Shown: positions 8,842-19,106, numbered from the stretch's first letter. The stretch: 43,130 nt of DNA from Pseudomonadota bacterium (GCA_023432855.1 JAEZEZ010000094.1:1-43130), one strand, 5' to 3'. The notes: a model not told the origin generated them from the letters alone. Made by a program: numbers and translations.

Positions 8842-9596
8842 CGGCCAAGCGCTTCGTCGAGATAGGCCAGCTCCGGATACTGCGCCCTCCGCGCCCAGAC
8901 CGCTTCGGCAAGCACGAGGTCGAGCGGCTCGTCGATCGTGACCGTCTGGCAACCGTCGACAATGTACGGCAGCGGCCTGTCGCCGAAGACCGATTGCTGG
9001 TCGACGATGGTCGAGGTCCGGATCAGGTAGAAGGCGCCGCAGCGCCGGTAGGCCTTGTCCGAGGCATGCGCCTGCCGCTGCTCGCGCTCCCGGTCCGCGT
9101 CGTCGCCCAGATACCCGGTGACGAATCCGTCCACGATCCGGCGGATCCGCTTGGGGTGGAAGTCGGTCACCTCGGCCAGGGCGAGACAGGACGTCGCCTC
9201 CGGATGCGCCACGAGCCGTTGCAGCGCCTGGGAGATGACGCCGGGATCGCGGAAAGGCGTCGTCGGCTGCAGGAGGCAGACGATGTCGTAGGTCTCCCCG
9301 CCAGCCCTGAGGCTGGCCAGCAGGTCGGCCAGCACATCGATCATGGGGGTCGCATCGCCGGCAAGCTCCAGCGGTCGCAGCCCCGGGACGTGCGCCCCCG
9401 CCGCGCGCCCGACCGAGGCTATTTCCTCGTCGTCGGTGGACAGGACCAGACGGTCGATTTCCGGCACGCCAAGGCCGGCAGCTATGGCGAACCCGGTCAG
9501 GGGCGTCGAGCCGATCGGATAGAGGTTCTTGCGCGGGATTCCCTTGGAGCCGCCGCGCGCGGGCACGACGCCGAGGACGCTCTGGCCCTGGATCAT
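8838..9596 (-). CDS. CMP-nonulosonic acid cytidylyltransferase (NeuA/LegF-type)
   Basis: Activates a nonulosonic acid with CTP to give the CMP sugar donor. Seen: 252 residues, the length of stand-alone NeuA/LegF/PseF enzymes. Motifs: PARGGSKGIPRKNL near residues 12-25 (the CTP-binding loop), LVLSTDDEEIA, VCLLQPTTPFRDP, and TVTIDEPLDLVLAE near the C-terminus. The start at 9596 was chosen because the motif follows directly and the ATG overlaps the epimerase stop by 4 bases; the longer frame lies inside the epimerase. It follows the synthase and epimerase in pathway order. The choice of legionaminate over pseudaminate or sialate rests on the neighbouring epimerase. Confidence 0.92.
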   Translation of the reverse strand: MIQGQSVLGVVPARGGSKGIPRKNLYPIGSTPLTGFAIAAGLGVPEIDRLVLSTDDEEIASVGRAAGAHVPGLRPLELAGDATPMIDVLADLLASLRAGGETYDIVCLLQPTTPFRDPGVISQALQRLVAHPEATSCLALAEVTDFHPKRIRRIVDGFVTGYLGDDADREREQRQAHASDKAYRRCGAFYLIRTSTIVDQQSVFGDRPLPYIVDGCQTVTIDEPLDLVLAEAVWARRAQYPELAYLDEALGR

Positions 9597-10768
9597 TGCG
9601 CCGCCAGCGAGCTTGTCTCGGAGAAGGCGAGGGTCTTGGCGTACCTCAGCTCGACGGTGGCCAGCACCTCGGCGATCCGCCTGCCCGCGTCGCCCAGTCC
9701 ATAGATCGGATCGCGCTCGCACCGGCCCGTCAGGTGGGTTTCGATGGCGCGACGGATTGCGTCTCGCTCGTGGGGCGCGTCGACCACGTTGCGGCCGCGG
9801 TCGCGGCCGGTCTGGCGGTCGCCGATGTTGACCGCCGGCACGCCGAGGTAGGCGCATTCGCGCATGGCCACGGAGGAGTTTCCGATCACCCCGCGACTGT
9901 GGATCATCAGCCGCAGGAAGTCGGTGGGGTCCATGTTCTTGAAGAAGTGGATGTTCTTCGGCTGGACAGTTTCCCGAAAGGCGCGGATTGCGCCGGCGGC
10001 GGCGTCCGAGCCTGCGTCGATGTTCGGCCAGAACCAGAAGGTGGCGATGCCGAGCTCGTTCACCGCGTGCAGGGTTTCGGTGATCTGCGCCCGCGCTTCC
10101 TGGAACTGGGTGGTGACCGGGTGCTGCAGGACGATGAGATAGCCGTTCGACAGGTCGAGTTCGGCGCCGACGCCGCCATACTTCCTGACCGGATCAAAGC
10201 CCAGGTCCGGGGCGTCCTCGACCTCCCGCGCGAGATCGATGGATGGGCAGCCGGTGTTGAACACCGAATCGGGCGCCTCGCCCATGCGCAGCACCCGCTC
10301 GGCCGCCGCCGGCGAGGCCACCAGGTGATAGTCGGCCAGCTTGGTGACCGCGTGGCGAACCTTTTCGTCGATGTTGCCCGTCACCTCGCCGCCCTGGATG
10401 TGGGCGAGGGGGATATTGGCGTAGGCGGCCGCGATGGCCGTGGCGATGGTCTCGAAGCGGTCTGCGACGGTGACCACGATATCCGGCCTGAGCGCCTGGA
10501 AAACCGATGCAAGCTCGATGATGCCGAGGCCGGTGGTCTTTGCCATCAGGGCGGGGCTGTCGCCCTCCAGCTGATTGTAGACCTTGGCCGCGACCTGGAA
10601 GCCGTCGCGCTCGATCACCTTCACCGCGTCGCCATAGCGGTCCAGCAGGGCCGATGCGGCGACGACCAGCTGCAGCTCCAGGTCCGGATGGTCGCGGATG
10701 GCGGCGAGCGCCGTCTTGACCCGCGAATAGCTGGGCCGTGCGGTGACGACGACGGCGATCTTTCTCAT
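9593..10768 (-). CDS. Hydrolysing UDP-sugar 2-epimerase (NeuC/LegG-type)
   Basis: Inverts C2 and releases UDP, turning UDP-di-N-acetylbacillosamine into the free 2,4-diacetamido-2,4,6-trideoxymannose used by the NeuB-type synthase. Seen: 391 residues. It begins MRKIAVVVTARPSYSRVKT, then VTVADRFETIATAIAA and HIQGGEVTG, with IDEKVRHAVTKLADYH nearby. Later come GVIGNSSVAMRECAYLG and NIGDRQTGRDRGRNV, the standard NeuC C-terminal block. The ATG at 10766-10768 overlaps the synthase stop by 4 bases. A hydrolysing epimerase points to the legionaminate/sialate branch; pseudaminate routes use a different hydrolase. Compare the non-hydrolysing epimerase at 37218-38321. Confidence 0.92.
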   Translation of the reverse strand: MRKIAVVVTARPSYSRVKTALAAIRDHPDLELQLVVAASALLDRYGDAVKVIERDGFQVAAKVYNQLEGDSPALMAKTTGLGIIELASVFQALRPDIVVTVADRFETIATAIAAAYANIPLAHIQGGEVTGNIDEKVRHAVTKLADYHLVASPAAAERVLRMGEAPDSVFNTGCPSIDLAREVEDAPDLGFDPVRKYGGVGAELDLSNGYLIVLQHPVTTQFQEARAQITETLHAVNELGIATFWFWPNIDAGSDAAAGAIRAFRETVQPKNIHFFKNMDPTDFLRLMIHSRGVIGNSSVAMRECAYLGVPAVNIGDRQTGRDRGRNVVDAPHERDAIRRAIETHLTGRCERDPIYGLGDAGRRIAEVLATVELRYAKTLAFSETSSLAAQ

Positions 10769-11838
10769 GGGACTGCTGACTCTGCGGCCGGATTCTCGGC
10801 CAGGTGTGACCACTGGAGCTGTTCGCCCGCCGCGATCGGCGCAGCGAGGGCGCGGCCGAGAACGAGATCCCATTCCGCGGCGGGAACCCCGCCTGCCGGC
10901 TTGCGGCAATCGAGGTCGGCTTCGGTCAGGACGCGGCCGGCCGGCAGGTCTGCGCGCGCGACGATGCTCTTGGTGAACATGGCGCGCAGCGGCGCCAGCC
11001 GCTCCGCCTCCGCGTCCTTGTCGATCGGGTTCTGCAGCGCGGTTGCGACCCGCTTCGCTCCGGTCGCCAGCGAGGCCAGTTCTTCCAGGGTCAGGGACGA
11101 GGACACGTCCGGGCCAAAGGCCTGCGGATGGAAGGTGACATGGACCTCCAGCAGCGACGCGCCCAGGGCGACGGCGGCGACGCCGGGATAGATGGTCGCG
11201 GAGTGGTCGGACAGGCCGACGGGGCAGCCATAGCGGCTCCGCAGCTCCCCGATCACGTTCAGGCCGGTCTTCTCGGGCGGGCAGGGATAGGCCGTGGTGC
11301 ACTGGAAAACGGCCAGCGGCGCGCCTACGGCCCTCACGGCCTCGACCGCGCCGTCCATCTCGGCCCAGGGGCTCATCCCCGAGGACAGCAGCACAGGCCG
11401 GCCGGTGCTCGCGATGCGGCGCAACATGGGCAGGTTCGAAACCTCGCCCGACCCGATCTTCCACGCCGCCATGCCCAGTTCGTCCAGCAGTTCGACCGCC
11501 TGGACGGAGAAGGGAGAGCTGAGAAAGACCAGCCCCCGCTCCTCGGCGTGGGCCTTCAGGTCGCGCCAGGCCTCGATGGGCCATTCCATACGCTTCCAGT
11601 AGTCGTAGCGGCTGGCGTCCTGGCGGCTGAACCGGACGCGCCAGGGTTCCGCCGGCGTGGTCTCAGCGTCGGCGATATGGGTCTGGAACTTGATCGCATC
11701 GGCCCCGGTCCCGGCGACCGCGTCGATGAAGGCGTGGGCGAAGTTGAGGTTGCCGTCGTGGGACTGGGCGACCTCGGCGATCAGGAATGGAGGATGGCCG
11801 TCGCCGACCTCGCGGTCGCCAATGGTGAAACTGCTCAA
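10765..11838 (-). CDS. Nonulosonic acid synthase (NeuB/LegI-type)
   Basis: Condenses a 6-carbon 2,4-diacetamido sugar with phosphoenolpyruvate to give a 9-carbon nonulosonic acid such as legionaminate. Seen: 357 residues. The TIM-barrel domain runs from PFLIAEVAQSHDGNL through GADAIKFQTH, FLSSPFS, WKIGSGEVSNLPMLR and VLLSSGMSPW to VGLSDHSATIYPGVAAVALG. A short C-terminal SAF/antifreeze-like domain begins near residue 290 (MFTKSIVARADLPAGRVLT). The ATG at 11838 is 11 bases after the dehydratase stop. It overlaps the epimerase downstream by 4 bases. The usual family segment with Glu-Lys-His is here EVHVTFHPQAFGPD. Confidence 0.93.
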   Translation of the reverse strand: MSSFTIGDREVGDGHPPFLIAEVAQSHDGNLNFAHAFIDAVAGTGADAIKFQTHIADAETTPAEPWRVRFSRQDASRYDYWKRMEWPIEAWRDLKAHAEERGLVFLSSPFSVQAVELLDELGMAAWKIGSGEVSNLPMLRRIASTGRPVLLSSGMSPWAEMDGAVEAVRAVGAPLAVFQCTTAYPCPPEKTGLNVIGELRSRYGCPVGLSDHSATIYPGVAAVALGASLLEVHVTFHPQAFGPDVSSSLTLEELASLATGAKRVATALQNPIDKDAEAERLAPLRAMFTKSIVARADLPAGRVLTEADLDCRKPAGGVPAAEWDLVLGRALAAPIAAGEQLQWSHLAENPAAESAVP

Positions 11839-11849
11839 GGGTCCAGCCT

Positions 11850-13760
<1,911 letters not shown>

Positions 13761-13919
13761 GTAACTCGCTTCACATCAACCCGGTCATGCGCCCGCTTCG
13801 TCGCGGCGCGGGAAATCCGGCCCGGGATCTGCGTCCCCGCGCCGGCGCATGCACATCGCGGGACCTCTAACCCGAGGCGCCCGCCGGGGTCCAGCTTCAG
13901 CATTTGCAGGGAGCACCTG

Positions 13920-14942
13920 TCAGGGCGCGTCCCTGGGCGCCAACGCCAGCCCCGCGCGCTCCTGGGCTTCGATTTCGGCGACGATGGCCTGCATCGCCTC
14001 GAGGCGGCTCCCCGCGCTCGGATGGCCCCACTGCGCAAAGCGGGTGGACGGCTCCCTTCGGCCGAGCTTCTCGAAGAAGGCCGGGGCCGCCGCGGTGTCA
14101 TAGCCCGCACGGGCCGCGAGATAGACGCCGAGGCGGTCCGCCTCGCGCTCGGTCTTCAGCACATGCCACGGGGGTGTGGCCAGATTGCCGAGCACGCTGC
14201 GGGCGAAACCCTTGCGGTCCAGCTCCTCGCGGTGGCCCAGGAAATTGTGCGCGTACTCGTGGCCCAGGACGAAGGCCAGTTCGTCGTCGTCGCTTGCGAA
14301 ATCGACCAGCGCCGTCGTGATGAACACGCGCTTCCCGTCGGCCGAAGCCTGCAGGGTGGCCGAAGGGTTGACCTGGGCCTCGTGGGTGCAGGCGGCAGCG
14401 GCCTCGACGGTCGCCTCGTGCGGCGCGCCGCCTCGCAGCAGTGCAAGCCGGGCCGGCCCGGCGGCCAGGGCGGCGTCGATCCGCGCGAGATCCGCCGAAA
14501 GCGCCTCGAAATCGCCCGGCCCCGAGGCCACAGGCGCCTGTCCCAGCGGCTGACCGTTGACGGCCGTGATCACGTCGTCGGCGCGTACGCCCGCGCGGGC
14601 GGCCGGGCCGTCCGGAGCGAGCGCCAGGACGCTGGGGTAGGAGCCCTTCAGTCCGAAATGCTGGACGGCGGCGGCACGGAGGCGGGGGCCGTACTGGGGC
14701 GCATTGTGAAGGGTCCAGCCGGCGGCGACCGTGTGTGACGGGCAAAGGGCGAGGTTGGTGGTGCGGATGCGGAAGGCGACCCCGGCCACCCGGCGGTCCT
14801 GGCTCCGCAGCCGCTCCAGTTCGGCGGAAAGCCCGCCGCCGGACGTGTCCGCCGCCGCGGGTCCGGCGGCCGCACCCGGCGCCCAGGCCGAAAGGACGAG
14901 CGCGAACGCCGCAGCCAGGCGACACGCGGTAATACGAACCAT
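13920..14942 (-). CDS. M48-family metalloprotease with a PDZ domain, exported
   Basis: Zinc metallopeptidase, probably periplasmic or membrane-associated. Seen: 340 residues. Residues 1-30 form a signal peptide (hydrophobic stretch followed by APGAAAG). Residues ~95-175 form a PDZ-like domain (GLKGSYPSVLALAPDGPA, then GVRADDVITAVNG). The zinc site is HEYAH at 228-232, with the third ligand in EREAD at 265-269. A C-terminal segment ending in AMQAIVAEIEAQ completes the domain. The ATG at 14940-14942 starts exactly at the signal peptide; the longer frame to 15080 is Arg-rich and not used. The PDZ-before-protease order is less common than protease alone. The substrate is unknown; envelope quality control is a guess. 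Confidence 0.88.
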   Translation of the reverse strand: MVRITACRLAAAFALVLSAWAPGAAAGPAAADTSGGGLSAELERLRSQDRRVAGVAFRIRTTNLALCPSHTVAAGWTLHNAPQYGPRLRAAAVQHFGLKGSYPSVLALAPDGPAARAGVRADDVITAVNGQPLGQAPVASGPGDFEALSADLARIDAALAAGPARLALLRGGAPHEATVEAAAACTHEAQVNPSATLQASADGKRVFITTALVDFASDDDELAFVLGHEYAHNFLGHREELDRKGFARSVLGNLATPPWHVLKTEREADRLGVYLAARAGYDTAAAPAFFEKLGRREPSTRFAQWGHPSAGSRLEAMQAIVAEIEAQERAGLALAPRDAP

Positions 14943-15136
14943 GCGGCCTTCTAGCAGAGGGCGGACCCGGCGAGAACGGCGGCCGGCGCCTCGAGCTAGC
15001 CGGAACCGGCAAAGCTTCCGGGGGTTGAGGACCCGAGGGGAATCTCGGGGAATGCCAGTGATCGGAACTGCCGAAGACAAGGGTGCGCCCGGCGAACGGA
15101 TGTGCTCTTCGGGTCGTATGAAGTGGAATTTCCGGC
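14943..15136. promoter_or_regulatory. Divergent intergenic region upstream of the metalloprotease and TonB receptor genes
   Basis: This 194-base gap must hold both outward promoters. No clear -35/-10 pair is visible. On the plus strand, bases 15048-15082 read GGGAATGCCAGTGATCGG, then AACTGCCGAAGACAAGG. These resemble two conserved cobalamin-riboswitch segments (the GGGAAT..GTG core and the CCGAAGACC box), but they are abutted instead of ~100 bases apart. This may be chance; see findings. Confidence 0.3.
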
Positions 15137-17140
15137 TTGCCTGATATCCCCCCTGCTCCCCCGCCGACCGTCGAGGAAGTCGTCATCACCGCCGCGCGAC
15201 TCCCGCCACGCGAGGCCGACGCCGCCTTCTCGATCGTCGAACTGGACGCAGCCGACCTCGACACGCCGCGGTTGGACGAGGCCCTGACGCGCACGCCGGG
15301 CGTCTCGCTGTTTCGCCGCACGACGAGCCAGGCCGCCAACCCCACCACGCAGGGCATCAGCCTGCGGGCCATCGCCCCTTCGGGCGCCGGCCGCGCTCTG
15401 GTCCTGCTGGACGGCGTGCCGCTGAATGATCCGTTTGGCGGCTGGGTGCTGTGGTCCCAGCTCCCCCCCGAGTCCTTCGAGCGGGTGGAGATCGTCCGGG
15501 GCGCCGGCGCCGGCCCCTACGGCGCCGGCGCACTGACCGGCGTCATTGACCTCTACGAGCGTGGCGAAGGTGGCCTGGCGGACTTCAGCGCAGCCAGCTT
15601 CGGCGGCGTGCGCGGCGCTGCCTCCGCCGTGCAGGAAGCCGGGAGAATCCGGCTGTTCGCCTCCGGGGTCGATGAACGCAGCGACGGCTACGTTCCGGTT
15701 CGGGGCGCCGACAGGGGCGCAGCCGACACGCCGCTTGACCTGCGGGCGACTGGCGGGGCGCTGCGCCTCGACGCGCCCATGGGCGCGACCGACCTCTCCC
15801 TGAGACTGGGCGGTTACGACGAGTCCCGCGGCGCCGGCCTGCACGGCGCCCGCGCCGACGCATCGGGCTGGGCGGCAAGCGCGGCCCTCGGCCGTCAGCC
15901 GGAAGGGTCGTCGCCGGGATGGCGGCTGCAGGTCTGGCGGCGCGAGAGCGACTTCGCGAATACTTCGGTGGCCGTCGCGGCGGATCGCAGCGGCACGACG
16001 CCGGCGAACAACCAGTACGCCACCCCGGCCGTGGGCTGGGGGGTGAACGCCGCGCTTCGGGGCGATCGGGGGGCGTGGGACTGGGAGATCGGCGCCGACG
16101 CCCGCTTCGCCGAAGGCGAGGTGCGCGAGCGCTTCCGCTTCATGGCGGGCGACTTCACCCGCGAGCGTTGGGCCGGTGGGCGCACATCGATCGCCGGCGT
16201 GTATGCGGAAGCTACGTGGAGTTCAGGGGACTGGCTGCTTACAGGCGGCGCCCGCTTCGATCACTGGCGCTCACTGGACGGATTTCGCGTCGAACGTGAT
16301 CGGGCGAACGGCGCGCTGATCCTCGACGAGCGATCGGCGGATGCGGAGGGGGAAGTCGTGACGGCGCGCGCAGGCGTGCTGCGCCGGCTCGGCGACGGCC
16401 TGTCCTGGCGCGCCGCGGCCTATTCGGGCTTCAGAGCCCCGACCCTGAACGAGCTGCACCGCCCTTTCAGGGTGGGCAACGACATCACCGAGGCCAACTC
16501 GGCGCTGGAGCCGGAACGTCTTTCGGGGATCGAGACCGGTCTCGTCGGCGAAACGGCGGACTGGCGCTGGTCGGCGGCGGTCTTCTGGAACCGGATCGAC
16601 GATCCGATCGCCAACGTCACCATTGGCGTCGGCCCGGGCGTCTTCCCGCGCGCCGGCTTCGTTCCGGCCGGCGGCGTGCTGCGCCAGCGCCGCAACGCGG
16701 GTCGCATCGAAGCCGTGGGGATCGAGGCGGAGGCGGAGCGGCGTTTCGGATCGGTGACGGCGCGCATCGCTGGGGCCTGGACCGAGGCGGAGGTCGACGG
16801 CGGCAGGGCGGCGCCCCAGCTGACCGGCAAACGGCCCGCCCAGGCGCCGCAGGCTTCGGTGACGGCGGGCGCCGACTGGCGCGCCGGCGACCGTCTCACC
16901 CTCTCGGCCTCCATGCGCTGGGAGAGCGAACGCTACGAAGACGACTTGAACAGCCGGGTGCTCGACGACGGCCTGACCTTCGATGCGCGCGCCGATTGGC
17001 GATTAAAGGACGGGGTGGGGCTGTATGTCGCAGTCGAGAACCTGACCGACGCGGAAATCGAAGTCAGTGAAACGGCAAACGGTGTAGAGGGTTACGGGCC
17101 GCCGAGGCTTATCCGCGCCGGGCTGCGGCTAAGCTGGTAA
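15137..17140 (+). CDS. TonB-dependent outer-membrane receptor, no visible signal peptide
   Basis: Energy-coupled importer of a siderophore, cofactor or glycan across the outer membrane; the substrate is unknown. Seen: 667 residues. A TonB-box-like EEVVITAAR lies at 13-21. The plug domain includes GISLRAIAPSGAGRALVLLD, then DGVPLNDPFGGWVLW and VEIVRGAGAGPYGAGALTGV. A beta-barrel with repeated alternating strands follows and ends in RAGLRLSW, with the aromatic last residue typical of outer-membrane proteins. The only usable start is TTG at 15137, because an in-frame stop (TGA) lies at 15119-15121. No signal peptide precedes the plug and no strong ribosome-binding site is seen. Either the 5' end is decayed or frameshifted, or the start is atypical. 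The plug wording is close to small BtuB/CirA-like receptors. Confidence 0.85.
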   Translation: MPDIPPAPPPTVEEVVITAARLPPREADAAFSIVELDAADLDTPRLDEALTRTPGVSLFRRTTSQAANPTTQGISLRAIAPSGAGRALVLLDGVPLNDPFGGWVLWSQLPPESFERVEIVRGAGAGPYGAGALTGVIDLYERGEGGLADFSAASFGGVRGAASAVQEAGRIRLFASGVDERSDGYVPVRGADRGAADTPLDLRATGGALRLDAPMGATDLSLRLGGYDESRGAGLHGARADASGWAASAALGRQPEGSSPGWRLQVWRRESDFANTSVAVAADRSGTTPANNQYATPAVGWGVNAALRGDRGAWDWEIGADARFAEGEVRERFRFMAGDFTRERWAGGRTSIAGVYAEATWSSGDWLLTGGARFDHWRSLDGFRVERDRANGALILDERSADAEGEVVTARAGVLRRLGDGLSWRAAAYSGFRAPTLNELHRPFRVGNDITEANSALEPERLSGIETGLVGETADWRWSAAVFWNRIDDPIANVTIGVGPGVFPRAGFVPAGGVLRQRRNAGRIEAVGIEAEAERRFGSVTARIAGAWTEAEVDGGRAAPQLTGKRPAQAPQASVTAGADWRAGDRLTLSASMRWESERYEDDLNSRVLDDGLTFDARADWRLKDGVGLYVAVENLTDAEIEVSETANGVEGYGPPRLIRAGLRLSW

Positions 17141-17175
17141 GGTTTGCTTAATCATCCGCGTTAAGACACCCTTCC

Positions 17176-17190
17176 ATACCTATCAGGTAT
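17176..17190. repeat. Short perfect palindrome upstream of the response regulator gene
   Basis: ATACCT, a 3-base spacer ATC, then AGGTAT form a perfect inverted repeat 28 bases before the chosen ATG. It is AT-rich in a very GC-rich genome and sits where a promoter or operator would be. A TTGACA follows directly at 17192-17197. An operator role is inference only. Confidence 0.4.
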
Positions 17191-17218
17191 TTTGACAGTG
17201 AATTTGCGGGTTACGCCC

Positions 17219-17620
17219 ATGATTTCGGCAACGAGAATAATGATCGTCGACGACGATCCCGTGCTGCGCCTCGTCGCTTCGGAGATGCTGAGCCAGCATG
17301 GCTACACCGTTACCGAAGCCGAAGACGGCGAGGTCGCGCTAAAGCTGCTTGCGGAGAACCGCGCGGATCTGATCGTCGTGGATATGCTGATGCCCAACAA
17401 GGAGGGCATCGAAACCATCCAGGAAATCAAGCGCCGCTGGCCGCATACCCGCGTGGTCGCCATCTCGGGCGGCGGCAAGGGCCTCGATACCGGTTATCTG
17501 CTGTCCGTTGCCAAGGCGCTCGGCGCCGACGCGGTATACGAGAAGCCCCTGCGGGCGTCCGGTTTCCTCGACATGGTCCGCGAGACCATGGGACCTGCCC
17601 CGACCGCGCAAGCCAGCTAA
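17219..17620 (+). CDS. Single-domain response regulator (CheY-like receiver)
   Basis: Phospho-receiver without an output domain, so it signals by protein contact or as a phosphorelay shuttle. Seen: 133 residues. Acidic pocket MIVDDDPVLR, phospho-acceptor Asp in DLIVVDMLMPN, conserved Ser in VVAISGGGKG, and Lys in VYEKPLRASGF. After the receiver only ~10 residues remain (APTAQAS). The ATG at 17219 was chosen; TTG 17192, GTG 17198 and ATG 17240 are also in frame, and 17240 would begin almost at the first beta strand. The cognate kinase is not known; the hybrid kinase 1.5 kb away has its own receiver and Hpt and could feed it, but nothing here proves that. Confidence 0.88.
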   Translation: MISATRIMIVDDDPVLRLVASEMLSQHGYTVTEAEDGEVALKLLAENRADLIVVDMLMPNKEGIETIQEIKRRWPHTRVVAISGGGKGLDTGYLLSVAKALGADAVYEKPLRASGFLDMVRETMGPAPTAQAS

Positions 17621-17653
17621 CAATTCGCACCGGCATCCTGCCGCGTGCGTCGC

Positions 17654-17669
17654 GATCGCGGCCGCGATC
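17654..17669. repeat. 16-base perfect palindrome in the convergent gap
   Basis: GATCGCGGCCGCGATC is its own reverse complement and lies in the 54-base gap between the converging response regulator and TadG-like genes. It has no loop and no U-run, so a rho-independent terminator is not supported. It may be a chance product of high GC or a protein-binding site. Confidence 0.35.
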
Positions 17670-17674
17670 TCCCG

Positions 17675-18910
17675 CTATTCAATCAGACGGCTTCCGCCCG
17701 GTCGCGGCCCCACGCCATCGGGCACCGGCACCGGCGACCCTTCGTAGTCCGCGTTGATGAACAGCGAGGGCGAGCCACGCAGATGCAGGTATCGGGACAC
17801 AATGACCGTCCAGGCGGAATCCCGCGCCACGTCAGCGCTGCCCTCCACAATCAACGTGGCGCTGGGGATGTAGATGACCCCGAGCAGGGTCTCGACATAA
17901 TCGCTCGAGATGGTGAAGCCCCGGACGTTAGGGCGGGTGGCGGCCATGACGAAACCGGCGAACGGACCGCTCTTGCGGCCATCGAGATTCACGGTCGCCT
18001 GGTCCCGGAAATCGAAATTGGAGGCGATGTCGAACAGCAGCGCCACGTCCTGCCCCGACAGCCGACCGTTGCCTGCGACCGTGAGCGGGCCGATCATGAA
18101 CCAGTGGTCGCCCGGCTGAAGCACAAGCTCCGCGTCCCCCGTGACCGTAATGGCCCCGCAGTGGTGGCCGGGCGCCAGATAGTGCTTGCCGGTGCTGAAA
18201 ATCTGCACCTGGACGTTGGTGCAGAGGCGTTGCGGACGCAACGGCAGATTGGTGAAGGGATCCTCGATTGAGGCGGCGCCGGTGGCCGGGGCGGGGCTGA
18301 TGTTGCCTCGGGCCCAATCCACGGCCTGGACGGCGGCGGCGGAGATGCGGCCGCCGCTGACCTCGATCTCCTTGTTTGAGTGGACCATGCAGGCAGGGGC
18401 GGCGATCTTGCCCTGGTCGCGGATGCGCACGGCGCGCTGCCCCACGTCCCCATGCGCGAGCACACAGAGCGGGGTCAGCGCCACCGACGTCGCGATCGCC
18501 TGGCCGTTCATGTGCCAGCCCCCGGGGGGTAACAGATTGCCGAAGAAGGAGGGGCGGTGTGCCTCGATGCGGACTTTCAGGGCGCGGACGCCGTCCGGCA
18601 TCCGCAGGACTTCCGTGGATACGGTCGACCGGGGCGCGCCGGCCCATTCGCTGAGCTGGGCGTCGACCCATTCGCGCGCCCGCTCGGCCGGCGCGCTGTC
18701 GTCGAGCGCCACGCCGAGTTCGTTGGCGCCGGCCAGGGCGGCCGCATCGGCGATCGCCTGGATTCGCGACTTGCTGGTGTGCACGCCGTGCAGGTCCACG
18801 GCGCCAAGGGCCAGTGTCGCGACGGCGGGAATGACGAGCGCGAACTTCACGGCGATCATTCCGCCGGTGGCCTGGGCGAAGCGCGCGAGATGTCCTTGAA
18901 GCGAGGTCAT
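17675..18910 (-). CDS. TadE/TadG-like pilus-assembly protein
   Basis: Inner-membrane pseudopilin-like or TadG-type protein of Flp/Tad machinery, or a relative of it. Seen: 411 residues. The N-terminus has the TadE/TadG pattern: a basic start, GGMIAVKFALVIPAVATLAL as a single membrane helix at ~16-37, then the K-rich/A-rich DAAALAGANEL segment. A long extracytoplasmic part follows. Residues ~155-400 are rich in short beta strands and turns (AAPACMVHSNKEIEVSGG, ITVTGDAELVLQPGDHWFM, LTVAGNGRLSGQDVALLF), suggesting a right-handed beta-helix-like domain. No other tad/cpa gene is nearby, so it is an orphan here. The ATG at 18910 follows a GAGCGGG-like site. The precise role is unknown. Confidence 0.8.
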   Translation of the reverse strand: MTSLQGHLARFAQATGGMIAVKFALVIPAVATLALGAVDLHGVHTSKSRIQAIADAAALAGANELGVALDDSAPAERAREWVDAQLSEWAGAPRSTVSTEVLRMPDGVRALKVRIEAHRPSFFGNLLPPGGWHMNGQAIATSVALTPLCVLAHGDVGQRAVRIRDQGKIAAPACMVHSNKEIEVSGGRISAAAVQAVDWARGNISPAPATGAASIEDPFTNLPLRPQRLCTNVQVQIFSTGKHYLAPGHHCGAITVTGDAELVLQPGDHWFMIGPLTVAGNGRLSGQDVALLFDIASNFDFRDQATVNLDGRKSGPFAGFVMAATRPNVRGFTISSDYVETLLGVIYIPSATLIVEGSADVARDSAWTVIVSRYLHLRGSPSLFINADYEGSPVPVPDGVGPRPGGSRLIE

Positions 18911-19106
18911 GCGCCCGCTCGCCGGCCGAATTGCGCCGACGGGCGTGGCGCGGACGGCAAGTGCCTCCTCGCGGCCTGAAGGCCTGAAAACGCCGGCAAC
19001 ATCTTCGACATGCCCACCCCGAAGCTACTGCTTCGCTTGTCCGTTTTAAGGGTCGGGTCATTAACGGCGGGTATAGTCGCGCCCTGGATACGCCTCGGGG
19101 GTCGGG

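Noticed and set aside
9596..11191. Plus-strand open frame of ~531 codons opposite neuC and neuB
   Set aside because: Antisense shadow; the opposite strand carries unmistakable NeuB and NeuC motifs.
17146..17166. Possible CtrA-type site (TTAA repeats) before the response regulator
   Set aside because: The two TTAA half-sites are separated by 9 bases, not the 7 of the CtrA consensus. A similar pair near 19048-19067 is separated by 11.
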